A stretch of 64,000 nucleotides of DNA from an uncultured Pseudomonas sp. (GTDB lineage Bacteria; Pseudomonadota; Gammaproteobacteria; Pseudomonadales; Pseudomonadaceae): NCBI RefSeq assembly GCF_943846705.1, contig NZ_OX044366.1:1984001-2048000 (forward strand), given 5' to 3'. The notes under the pieces were generated by a model that saw nothing but the letters and a program-made list of their open reading frames with translations, made no database searches and was not told where the DNA came from. The position numbers and the translations under genes were made by a program. Numbering within the stretch: position 1 is the first letter of the stretch; every line of letters begins with the position of its first letter. Shown piece by piece: positions 8,691-16,125 of the stretch.

Positions 8691-9687
8691 TGCCGTTGTC
8701 CTGCAGGTCATCGAGCTTGCCGTGGATGCGGTTCTCGTAGCGCTCGTAGGCTTCGACGATGCGCTGCACCAGCGGATGGCGCACCACATCCTTGGGCTTG
8801 AAGTGGGTAAAGCTGATGCCCGGTACATCGTGCAGCACGTCGATCACGTGGGTCAGGCCGCTCTTGGTGCCGCGCGGCAGGTCGACTTGGGTGATGTCGC
8901 CGGTGATCACCGCTGTGGAGCCGAAGCCGATGCGGGTGAGGAACATCTTCATCTGCTCAAGCGTGGTGTTCTGGCTTTCGTCGAGGATGATAAAGCTGTT
9001 GCTCAGCGTGCGGCCGCGCATGTACGCCAGTGGCGCGACTTCGATCACCTGCTTCTCGATCAGCTTGGCCACCTGCTCGACGCCGAGCATTTCATACAGG
9101 GCGTCATACAGCGGGCGTAGGTAAGGGTCGATCTTCTGCGACAGGTCGCCGGGCAGGAAGCCAAGTTTCTCACCGGCTTCGACCGCTGGGCGTACCAGCA
9201 GGATGCGGCGAATTTGCTCGCGCTCCAGAGCATCGACCGCGCAGGCCACGGCCAGGTAGGTTTTACCCGTACCGGCTGGGCCAATGCCGAAGTTGATGTC
9301 GTGGTCGAGAATGGCTTTGACGTAGCGCTGCTGATTGGCCCCGCGTGGGCGGATCATGCCTTTGCGCGTGCGCAGGGCGACGCTGGCTTCGACCACCGGG
9401 TTGCTCAGCTCTTCGATGCCGGACTCCTGCAGAAACAGGTGCACCAGATCGGGCGACAGCTCGGTGTTTTCGGCTTCGCGGTAAAGACGGCGCAGCAACT
9501 GCTCGGCGGCGGTGGTCTGGCCGGCGCTGCCGATCAGCTCGAACTGGTTGCCGCGGTTGCGCAGTTCGATGCCCAGGCGTGCCTCGATCAGGCGCAGATG
9601 CTCATCAAATTGGCCGCACAGGTTAGCGAAGCGGCGGGCCTCAAAGGGTTCAAGGATAAAACGAAGTGGTTCTATGGGTGTGTTCAA
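8683..9687 (-). CDS. ybeZ: PhoH-like ATPase YbeZ
   Basis: A 334-residue PhoH-family NTPase, thought to act with YbeY in RNA metabolism. Walker A is GPAGTGKTYLA and Walker B is FIILDESQNTT. An N-terminal KH-like region (about 20-90) precedes the ATPase core. The frame starts with TTG at 9687, with no strong ribosome site in front; the protein from there (NTPIEPLRFILEPFEARRF) looks like the normal family N-terminus, so TTG is probably real. A 90-base gap to miaB contains a weak dyad but no clear terminator. Confidence 0.93.
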   Translation of the reverse strand: MNTPIEPLRFILEPFEARRFANLCGQFDEHLRLIEARLGIELRNRGNQFELIGSAGQTTAAEQLLRRLYREAENTELSPDLVHLFLQESGIEELSNPVVEASVALRTRKGMIRPRGANQQRYVKAILDHDINFGIGPAGTGKTYLAVACAVDALEREQIRRILLVRPAVEAGEKLGFLPGDLSQKIDPYLRPLYDALYEMLGVEQVAKLIEKQVIEVAPLAYMRGRTLSNSFIILDESQNTTLEQMKMFLTRIGFGSTAVITGDITQVDLPRGTKSGLTHVIDVLHDVPGISFTHFKPKDVVRHPLVQRIVEAYERYENRIHGKLDDLQDNGNA

Positions 9688-9777
9688 GGTCGTGTGATGG
9701 CCGCCAGTCGGCTGGGGTAGTGAAAAACCAAGAATAGCGTTAGCGGCCGCGACGTGGAAGCTCGGGCCGCTGCGGCT

Positions 9778-11121
9778 TTAGTTGCAGTCGGTTTCGCTCA
9801 GCAGCGTGCCGCGCAGCGAGTTGGGCATGGCTTGGTCGATACGTACATCGACAAACTGGCCAATCAAACGCGGGTTGTCAGTGCGGAAGTTGACCACGCG
9901 ATTGCTTTCGGTACGGCCCTGGAGCATGCCGGGGTCCTTCTTCGAATAGTCGGTGACCAGGATGCGCTGCACGGTACCGGCCATTCGCCGGCTGTTTTCG
10001 GCGCCCTGTTGGGTGATGCGGTGCTGCAGCAAGGCCAGGCGCTGCTTCTTCAACTCCGGCGGGGTGTCGTCGGGCAGGTCGGCTGCCGGGGTGCCGGGGC
10101 GTGCGCTGTAGATAAAGGAATAGCCGAAATCGAAGCCGACGTCCTCGATCAGCTTCATGGTCTGCTCGAAGTCCTTCTCGGTTTCACCGGGGAAGCCGAT
10201 GATGAAATCTGAACTGATCAGAATGTCCGGTACGGCGGCGCGCAGTTTGCGGATGCGCGACTTGTATTCCAGTGCGGTGTGGTTGCGCTTCATCGCCGCG
10301 AGAATGCGGTCAGAACCCGACTGCACCGGCAGGTGCAGGTATTTCACCAGCTCAGGGATCTCGGCATGGGCCTGGATCAGCGCATCGGAGAACTCCAGCG
10401 GGTGGCTGGTGGTGTAGCGAATACGGTCGACACCGTCGATGGCCGCCACAGCATACAGCAGCTCGGCGAAATCGGCGATCTGGCCGTTGCTCGTCTCGCC
10501 GCGATAGCCGTTGACGTTCTGCCCGAGCAGGGTGACTTCACGCACGCCGTGTTCGGCCAGGTGGATGATCTCGCTGAGCACATCGGCCATTGGTCGGCTG
10601 ACTTCTTCGCCGCGGGTGTAGGGCACCACGCAGAAGGTGCAGTACTTGCTGCAACCTTCCATCACCGACACATAGGCGCTGGGGCCGTCGACGCGCGGCT
10701 CGGGCAGGCGGTCGAATTTTTCGATTTCCGGGAAGCTGATGTCGACCTGGGCAATCTTGGTGCTGCGCGCGGCGTCGATCATTTCAGGCAGGCGGTGCAG
10801 GGTCTGCGGGCCGAATACCACGTCGACATAGGGCGCGCGGCCAAGGATCGCGGCGCCTTCCTGGCTGGCGACACAACCGCCGACGCCGATCACCAGGTCC
10901 GGGTTCTCCAGCTTCAACTCGCGCCAGCGGCCGAGCTGTGAGAACACTTTGTCTTGGGCTCTTTCGCGAATCGAGCAGGTGTTGAGCAGGATGATGTCGG
11001 CATCGTCCGCTTTGTTGGTGATTTCCAGGGCTTGATGTTCGCCCAGCAGGTCGACCATGCGCGAGCTGTCGTACTCGTTCATCTGGCAACCGTGGGTTTC
11101 GATATAGAGCTTCTTGGTCAT
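9778..11121 (-). CDS. miaB: tRNA-2-methylthio-N6-dimethylallyladenosine synthase
   Basis: MiaB adds the methylthio group to i6A37 of tRNAs reading UNN codons. The 447-residue protein has the N-terminal MTTase domain with its three cluster cysteines (HGCQMN, NTCSIRE, GGCVASQ), the radical-SAM motif CSKYCTFCVVPYTRG near residue 155, and a C-terminal TRAM domain (about 375-445). ATG at 11121 is preferred to the GTG two codons upstream. It is transcribed away from the DUF1820 gene; the 135-base gap must hold both promoters. Confidence 0.96.
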   Translation of the reverse strand: MTKKLYIETHGCQMNEYDSSRMVDLLGEHQALEITNKADDADIILLNTCSIRERAQDKVFSQLGRWRELKLENPDLVIGVGGCVASQEGAAILGRAPYVDVVFGPQTLHRLPEMIDAARSTKIAQVDISFPEIEKFDRLPEPRVDGPSAYVSVMEGCSKYCTFCVVPYTRGEEVSRPMADVLSEIIHLAEHGVREVTLLGQNVNGYRGETSNGQIADFAELLYAVAAIDGVDRIRYTTSHPLEFSDALIQAHAEIPELVKYLHLPVQSGSDRILAAMKRNHTALEYKSRIRKLRAAVPDILISSDFIIGFPGETEKDFEQTMKLIEDVGFDFGYSFIYSARPGTPAADLPDDTPPELKKQRLALLQHRITQQGAENSRRMAGTVQRILVTDYSKKDPGMLQGRTESNRVVNFRTDNPRLIGQFVDVRIDQAMPNSLRGTLLSETDCN

Positions 11122-11256
11122 GCGCACTCAAAAAGGGTGATTCGACGAACCGCGCATTATAGAGGCCCATGCCTCGGGTTCCTAGCGTTGGCTGCTTGGC
11201 GGCTATGCTATGATCCGCGCCCTTCCAAACAACCCGTCGGTGCGGACTGCATAACC

Positions 11257-11580
11257 ATGAGCAAGCGCGAACCCATCTACAAGGTGATTTTTCTCAACCA
11301 GGGTCAGGTGTACGAGATGTACGCCAAGCAGATCTTTCAAAGTGATCTGTGGGGCTTTCTGGAAGTGGAGGAATTCGTCTTCGGTGAGCGCACCCAGGTG
11401 GTCGTCGACCCCAGCGAAGAAAAACTCAAGGCGCAGTTCGACGGCGTGGTGCGCAGCTTTATCCCGATGAACGCGATCGTCCGCATCGACGAAGTCGAGC
11501 GCCTCGGTACGCCGAAGATCAGCGAAGCCAAGGGCGGCGGCAATGTCATGTCGTTTCCCATGCCGATGCCGGATAAGTAA
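11257..11580 (+). CDS. DUF1820 family protein
   Basis: A 107-residue soluble protein (MSKREPIYKVIFLNQGQVYE...) of the DUF1820 family, small proteins conserved in gammaproteobacteria with no assigned function. It has no signal peptide or membrane helix and ends in a methionine/proline-rich tail (MSFPMPMPDK). The ATG at 11257 is chosen because the longer open frame upstream runs antisense through the start of miaB. A TATGAT at about 11206-11211 may be its -10 element. Confidence 0.85.
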   Translation: MSKREPIYKVIFLNQGQVYEMYAKQIFQSDLWGFLEVEEFVFGERTQVVVDPSEEKLKAQFDGVVRSFIPMNAIVRIDEVERLGTPKISEAKGGGNVMSFPMPMPDK

Positions 11581-11726
11581 GAGCCGCAGACGATCTGCTG
11601 CGCGCCGGCCCTGCTGCGTTGAAAACAAGCTCGGAGGCTGTTGCTAACGTAGCGTCTTGCAGTGCTCTAGCTCGCGAGAGCTTAAACGGAGTCTAAGAGT
11701 GTCAGGCGGGTTGAGCCTGCGTTGAA
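11581..11726. repeat. Intergenic segment with short dyad, possible dispersed repeat
   Basis: No gene is visible between the convergent DUF1820 and Sel1-repeat genes. A short dyad centred near 11677 (GCTCT...GAGAGC) and the preceding stretch around 11617-11650 resemble repeats I recall from Pseudomonas intergenic regions. I cannot confirm other copies from this window alone. Confidence 0.25.
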
Positions 11727-12278
11727 TCAGGGCAGCGGTGCGAACGGCGAGGTCAGGGTGTCGCTGTTCTGCAACTCCAGCAGGTAGTTGCGGAAAATCT
11801 GCCCGAGTACCTGGCTGGCGATTTCCAGTTCGGCGCGGGGCATTTGCGCGGCAATCACGTCGGCACTGTCCATGGCCTCATCCGAGCCATTTACCGCCGC
11901 CATTTTCAGCACGATATAAGCCTGTACGGCATTCGCCGGCACGCCTTCACCGCGGAAAAACATCATGCCCAGGTGGTACTGCGACTGTGCGTGGCCTTGC
12001 AGCGAGGCCTGCTCAAACCAGTGCAGTGCCTGGCTGAGGTCGCGCTCGACGCGCTTTCCGTCGTAGTAGAACTCGCCCAGCTCAAACTGGGCCTGCACAT
12101 CACCGTTGAGGGCGGCTTGCTGGCAGGCGTCGAGCGCGGCAGGCAGTTCTTCGGCGGCAGTATTAAGTGAGCAGCTGCCAAGCGCAGGGATCAGTAAGGA
12201 GTTGCCGCCTGCCGAAGCAAGCAGTGGCAGCAGGAGCAACAGGCAGCCCAGGGACAGGGTGCGGCCGGTGCGTTTCAT
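11727..12278 (-). CDS. Sel1-repeat periplasmic protein
   Basis: A 183-residue protein with an N-terminal signal peptide (MKRTGRTLSLGCLLLLLPLL, cleavage near ASA-GG) and two Sel1-like repeats (about 65-135: AQFELGEFYYDGKRV and SQYHLGMMFFRGEGV). Such repeats form helical scaffolds for protein contacts. I chose the ATG at 12278, since the residues of the longer frame do not resemble a protein start. No partner is evident; P. aeruginosa has a similar gene beside hemL (from memory). Confidence 0.82.
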   Translation of the reverse strand: MKRTGRTLSLGCLLLLLPLLASAGGNSLLIPALGSCSLNTAAEELPAALDACQQAALNGDVQAQFELGEFYYDGKRVERDLSQALHWFEQASLQGHAQSQYHLGMMFFRGEGVPANAVQAYIVLKMAAVNGSDEAMDSADVIAAQMPRAELEIASQVLGQIFRNYLLELQNSDTLTSPFAPLP

Positions 12279-12370
12279 GAAAGTCCATTTACCTCGGGAT
12301 ACAAAACAGGCGATGTGCCTGGCCACCGAAACGCGGTGGCCGTCACATTATGAAATAAGCTGCAGCGTTC

Positions 12371-13027
12371 TTACAAAGTCTTTACCGGGTTTTCTTCCGC
12401 ACTGGCGGATTTAACACGGCTGGGCAGGCTCAGCAGCAGCCAGGCCAGTAGCGGATAAGCCAGCGTTAGCAGGGCGTGGAACAGATCAACGCGGCGCAGT
12501 GGGCCGAGAAAGCCTTGGGTGCCAACGGTCACGCCGGCCAGCAAAAACAGCCCGACTACGGCGAATGCAGCAACCAGCGGGGCGCGTTTGGGCCACTGCA
12601 GCGCCCCGGTGTAGGCAATCAGTAGCAAGGTCGTCAGGTTAAGCAGCAGGCGATAATCCTCCAGCTGGTTCATCTGCCGGAACAGTTCGAAGAAGGCGCA
12701 CAGGCCCAGCAGGATGCGGCCCCAGTTAGCGCGGCTCCATTGCCAGCCCCGGCCGAGGGCCAACGCGGCTGCGCCGAGTAACGGCAGGCCGAGAAAGCTG
12801 CTGGCCTGGCTCAGCCACAAATGCGCAGCCTCTGCGCCGGGGTCGATGGCAAAGCGTATGACCCCGGCGACAGCCGCTGCGGCGGGCAGGAAAAAACCCA
12901 GCAGGGCGCAGAACAGCGCCGGCTGGTCGCCCTCACCGTAGTGTTTGCGTGCTTTGCCGACGGCGATGGCGCAGGCCAAGCAGGCCAGCGCCAATCCGCC
13001 ATCTGACAACGCCGTGCTGAGCTGCAT
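12371..13027 (-). CDS. Unknown multi-pass membrane protein next to hemL
   Basis: A 218-residue protein with about six hydrophobic segments (near residues 8-25, 38-58, 70-90, 100-115, 128-145 and 155-205). I do not recognise a family. It begins at the last base of the hemL stop codon, so the two are probably co-translated. Polar residues are concentrated in loops (FFELFRQMNQLEDYR in the middle). No heme- or metal-binding motif stands out. The order hemL then membrane protein suggests, but does not show, a link to tetrapyrrole synthesis. Confidence 0.75.
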   Translation of the reverse strand: MQLSTALSDGGLALACLACAIAVGKARKHYGEGDQPALFCALLGFFLPAAAAVAGVIRFAIDPGAEAAHLWLSQASSFLGLPLLGAAALALGRGWQWSRANWGRILLGLCAFFELFRQMNQLEDYRLLLNLTTLLLIAYTGALQWPKRAPLVAAFAVVGLFLLAGVTVGTQGFLGPLRRVDLFHALLTLAYPLLAWLLLSLPSRVKSASAEENPVKTL

Positions 13028-14316
13028 CAGGTCTTCTTCAGCTCGGCGAAGGCGCGCTCGGCAGCGTCCAGGGTGATTTTCAGCTCGGCATCGCCATGGG
13101 CAATCGAGGTGAACCCGGCCTCAAAGGCGCTGGGTGCCAGGTACACACCGCCGTCCAGCATCAAGTGGAAGAAACGCTTGAAGCGCTCGGCATCGCTGGT
13201 CATCACGTCTTCGAAGCTGACGATGTCGTCGGCCGCGCTGAAGTACAGGCCGAACATGCCGCCGGCCTGGGTGGTGACGAACGGGATACCGGCAGCATCG
13301 GCGCGTTCTTGCAGGCCTTGCAGCATGCGACTGGTGTAGTCGCTCAGTTCGGCGTGGAAGCCCGGGCGCTTGATCAGGCGCAGGGTGGTCAGGCCGGCGG
13401 CCATGGCCAGCGGGTTGCCCGACAGCGTGCCCGCTTGGTAAACCGCGCCGAGCGGGGCGATGCAATGCATGATCTCGCGCTTGCCGCCGAAGCAGCCAAC
13501 CGGCATGCCGCCACCGATGATCTTGCCGAAGGTGGTCAGGTCGGGGGTGACGCCGTAGTGCGCCTGGGCGCCACCGAGGGCGACGCGGAAACCGGTCATC
13601 ACTTCGTCGAAGATCAACACCACGCCGTGTTTGTCGCACTGCTCGCGCAGGCCCTGCAGGTAGCCCGGAGCAGGTGGCACGCAGTTCATGTTGCCGGCGA
13701 CCGGCTCAACGATGATACAGGCCACGCTGTCGCCGACTTCGCTGAGCATTTGCTCGACGGCGGCCAGGTTGTTGAATGGCAGGGTCAGGGTGTGTTTGGC
13801 GAAGTCGGCGGGTACCCCGGCTGAGCTCGGTACGCCCTGGGTCAGCAGGCCGGAACCGGCTTTAACCAGCAGGCTGTCGGAGTGGCCGTGGTAGCAGCCT
13901 TCGAATTTGATGATGTTGTCGCGGCCGGTGTAACCGCGGGCCAGGCGAATCGCGCTCATGGTCGCTTCGGTGCCGGAGCTGACCATGCGCACCATGTCCA
14001 TCGATGGCACCAGGCTGCACACCAGATCGGCCATCTCGGTTTCCATGGCGGTGGGCGCGCCGTAGGACAGGCCGTGTTGCAACTGGTTGCGCACCGCGTC
14101 GAGCACTTCTGGGTGGCTGTGGCCGAGGATCATCGGGCCCCAGGAACCGACGTAATCGACGTAGCGTTTATCGTCCTCGTCGGTGACGTAGGCACCTTCC
14201 GCATGCTTGAAGAACAGCGGCGTGCCGCCAACGCTTTTAAAGGCGCGCACGGGGGAGTTAACGCCGCCGGGGATGTGCTTCTGGGCTGCATTGAATAGGG
14301 TTTCGGAGCGGGACAT
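13027..14316 (-). CDS. hemL: Glutamate-1-semialdehyde 2,1-aminomutase
   Basis: HemL makes 5-aminolevulinate from glutamate-1-semialdehyde, the entry to heme and cobalamin synthesis. The 429-residue protein is full length and starts at the usual family N-terminus (MSRSETLFNAAQKHIPGGVN). The PLP lysine lies in TTFGKIIGGGMPVG, with the substrate-side motif SSGTEATMSAIRLARG. It follows thiD-thiE on the same strand after 129 bases holding a small dyad (GGGCGA...TCGCCC, 14343-14360). Confidence 0.97.
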   Translation of the reverse strand: MSRSETLFNAAQKHIPGGVNSPVRAFKSVGGTPLFFKHAEGAYVTDEDDKRYVDYVGSWGPMILGHSHPEVLDAVRNQLQHGLSYGAPTAMETEMADLVCSLVPSMDMVRMVSSGTEATMSAIRLARGYTGRDNIIKFEGCYHGHSDSLLVKAGSGLLTQGVPSSAGVPADFAKHTLTLPFNNLAAVEQMLSEVGDSVACIIVEPVAGNMNCVPPAPGYLQGLREQCDKHGVVLIFDEVMTGFRVALGGAQAHYGVTPDLTTFGKIIGGGMPVGCFGGKREIMHCIAPLGAVYQAGTLSGNPLAMAAGLTTLRLIKRPGFHAELSDYTSRMLQGLQERADAAGIPFVTTQAGGMFGLYFSAADDIVSFEDVMTSDAERFKRFFHLMLDGGVYLAPSAFEAGFTSIAHGDAELKITLDAAERAFAELKKT

Positions 14317-14445
14317 GGCAGGGCCTCTGAAATTTGGCTGTGGGGCGAGTCGGATCGCCCTGTGAACAATTGGTTATGGCCTGCCATCCATGGCAGCCAC
14401 CCTTTGGGCCGTTGTTGCGCGACGATTAAAAATCGCGCCCGGCGA

Positions 14446-15072
14446 TTATTTAGGGTTGAACAGGGCGCTAAAGGCGCGGGCGCGGCGCTCGACTTCGGCG
14501 GCCGAATCGGCTGCGAACAGGCCGTGGATCACCGCGACCATGCTCGCCCCGTGGGCAATCAGCGCGGGCGCGTTGTCCAGGGTCACACCGCCGATGGCAA
14601 CGATCGGCAGGTTGATCCGGCCTTTGCAGGCATCGAGCAGCGCCACGTCAGCGCTGGGCGCGCCAGGCTTGGTGTTGGAGTTGAAGAAGCGGCCGAAGGC
14701 GACGTAGCTGGCGCCTTCTTTAGCCGCCGCTTCAGCCAGTTCCAGCTGAGCGTGGCAGGTGCCACCGATGATCGCCTGCCGCCCAAGTAAGGCGCGGGCG
14801 ACCGACAGCGAACCATCCTCTTGACCGAGGTGCAGGCCCACGCCAAGACGGGCCGCTAGCTCAGCGTCATCGTTGATGAGCAGCGCGGCGCCGTAGCGGT
14901 TGCACAGCTCGCGCAGGGCCTCGGCCTCACGCAGGCGGCGGGCGTCGTCGGTGGATTTGTCACGGTACTGCAGCAGTGTTGCACCACCTTTTAGAGCCGC
15001 CTCGACGTAGGGCAGCAGCTTGCCGGCCAGCAGTTGGCTGTCGGTGATGGCGTACAGGCCACGCAATTTCAT
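14446..15072 (-). CDS. thiE: Thiamine-phosphate synthase
   Basis: ThiE joins the HMP-pyrophosphate and thiazole halves of thiamine. The 208-residue TIM barrel shows LLQYRDKSTDDARRLR for pyrophosphate/magnesium binding, INDDAELAARLGVGLHLGQ and SYVAFGRFFNSNTKPGA. The ATG at 15072 gives MKLRGLYAITD, the standard start; the longer frame overlaps thiD. It lies 13 bases after thiD and they form one operon. Confidence 0.95.
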   Translation of the reverse strand: MKLRGLYAITDSQLLAGKLLPYVEAALKGGATLLQYRDKSTDDARRLREAEALRELCNRYGAALLINDDAELAARLGVGLHLGQEDGSLSVARALLGRQAIIGGTCHAQLELAEAAAKEGASYVAFGRFFNSNTKPGAPSADVALLDACKGRINLPIVAIGGVTLDNAPALIAHGASMVAVIHGLFAADSAAEVERRARAFSALFNPK

Positions 15073-15085
15073 CGGGTGCGCTCCA

Positions 15086-15880
15086 TCAGCAGAAGTCCAG
15101 GGGCAAGCGGCGTGGAATGTACTGACCATGCCCCGGCTGCTCGGCGTCGCGCAGGGTGCGCCAGGTGTAGTCGAGGGCGAACTCTACGGCACTGACCAGT
15201 TCCTGGCCCAAGGCCAGGCGGCCGGCCAAGGTGCTGGCCAGGGTGCAGCCCGAACCGTGGTAGCTGCCGGGCAGGCGCTGGCAGGTAAAGGTGTGGCGGC
15301 TGCCGTCACGCGAATACAGACGGTTGTGTACCTGATGCTCATCGCCGTGGCCGCCGGTGATCAGCAGGTGCTGGATATGCTGCAGGAGTTTTTCCGCGCA
15401 TTCATCAGCCGTACCTTCAGGCAGTTCGGCGAGGATGCGCGCTTCCGGCAGGTTTGGTGTGGCAATGGTCGATACGGCGAACAGGCGCTCGCGCATCGCG
15501 TAGCCCACTTCATCCTTACCCAGTGCACCGCCGCCGCCGGCACGCAGCACGGGGTCACAAACCAGCGGGATGCCGGGCAGGCGTTGCATGATCTCCAGGA
15601 CGGTTTCGACCATCTCGACCGAACCAAGCATGCCCAGCTTGACGGCTTCAACCGGCAGGTCGTGGATCACCGCGTTGGCCTGGGCGAGCACCCAGTCGCG
15701 GTCGAGCACGCGGAAGTCAGACACATTGACGGTGTCCTGCACGGTCAGCGCGGTCACGGTTGGAGCAGCGTGACAGCCTTGGGCGAGCAGGGCTTCGATA
15801 TCAGCTTGCAGGCCGGCACCACCACTGGGGTCATGACCGGACAGGCACAGCACTACGGGGCGAGAAGTAGGCGTTTTCAT
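15086..15880 (-). CDS. thiD: Hydroxymethylpyrimidine/phosphomethylpyrimidine kinase
   Basis: ThiD phosphorylates HMP and HMP-phosphate to supply ThiE. The 264-residue ribokinase-fold protein has LSGHDPSGGAGLQADIEAL at its N-terminus and the anion-hole motif GSGCTLASTLAG near residue 210. The ATG at 15880 is the only start that gives the normal N-terminus. The leader (15881-16040) contains a nested dyad but none of the conserved TPP-riboswitch blocks I could look for by eye. Confidence 0.95.
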   Translation of the reverse strand: MKTPTSRPVVLCLSGHDPSGGAGLQADIEALLAQGCHAAPTVTALTVQDTVNVSDFRVLDRDWVLAQANAVIHDLPVEAVKLGMLGSVEMVETVLEIMQRLPGIPLVCDPVLRAGGGGALGKDEVGYAMRERLFAVSTIATPNLPEARILAELPEGTADECAEKLLQHIQHLLITGGHGDEHQVHNRLYSRDGSRHTFTCQRLPGSYHGSGCTLASTLAGRLALGQELVSAVEFALDYTWRTLRDAEQPGHGQYIPRRLPLDFC

Positions 15881-16002
15881 GGTGCGCGAGCTTACCACCA
15901 AACCACGGCGTGGAGACCCCGGTGCGTGATGAAAGGCCGCCAGGCGGACGATCTGTCGCACGCCGTTATTACCCAGCGGTCTGCTTCGATCTATGGCGTA
16001 AA

Positions 16003-16040
16003 ACCCCAAGCAGTTCAGGTATTTCCTGAGGCTCTGGGGT
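16003..16040. other. Nested dyad between thiD and ladS
   Basis: ACCCCA (16003-16008) pairs with TGGGGT (16035-16040), enclosing TCAGG (16015-16019) and CCTGA (16025-16029). It lies in the divergent promoter region. It could be an RNA hairpin in the thiD leader or a protein-binding dyad; there is no T run on either side to make it a terminator. Confidence 0.35.
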
Positions 16041-16125
16041 AAATGCCTATGCTAGAGTGCCAATCATCTGAAAACACCGCCCCGGCTACGTCTCACGGCG
16101 TTATGGGCCTCTCTGGCTGAGTTGC

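Noticed and set aside
15881..16040. TPP riboswitch before thiD
   Set aside because: The conserved CTGAGA and ACCTGATCTGGATAATGCC-type blocks are absent.
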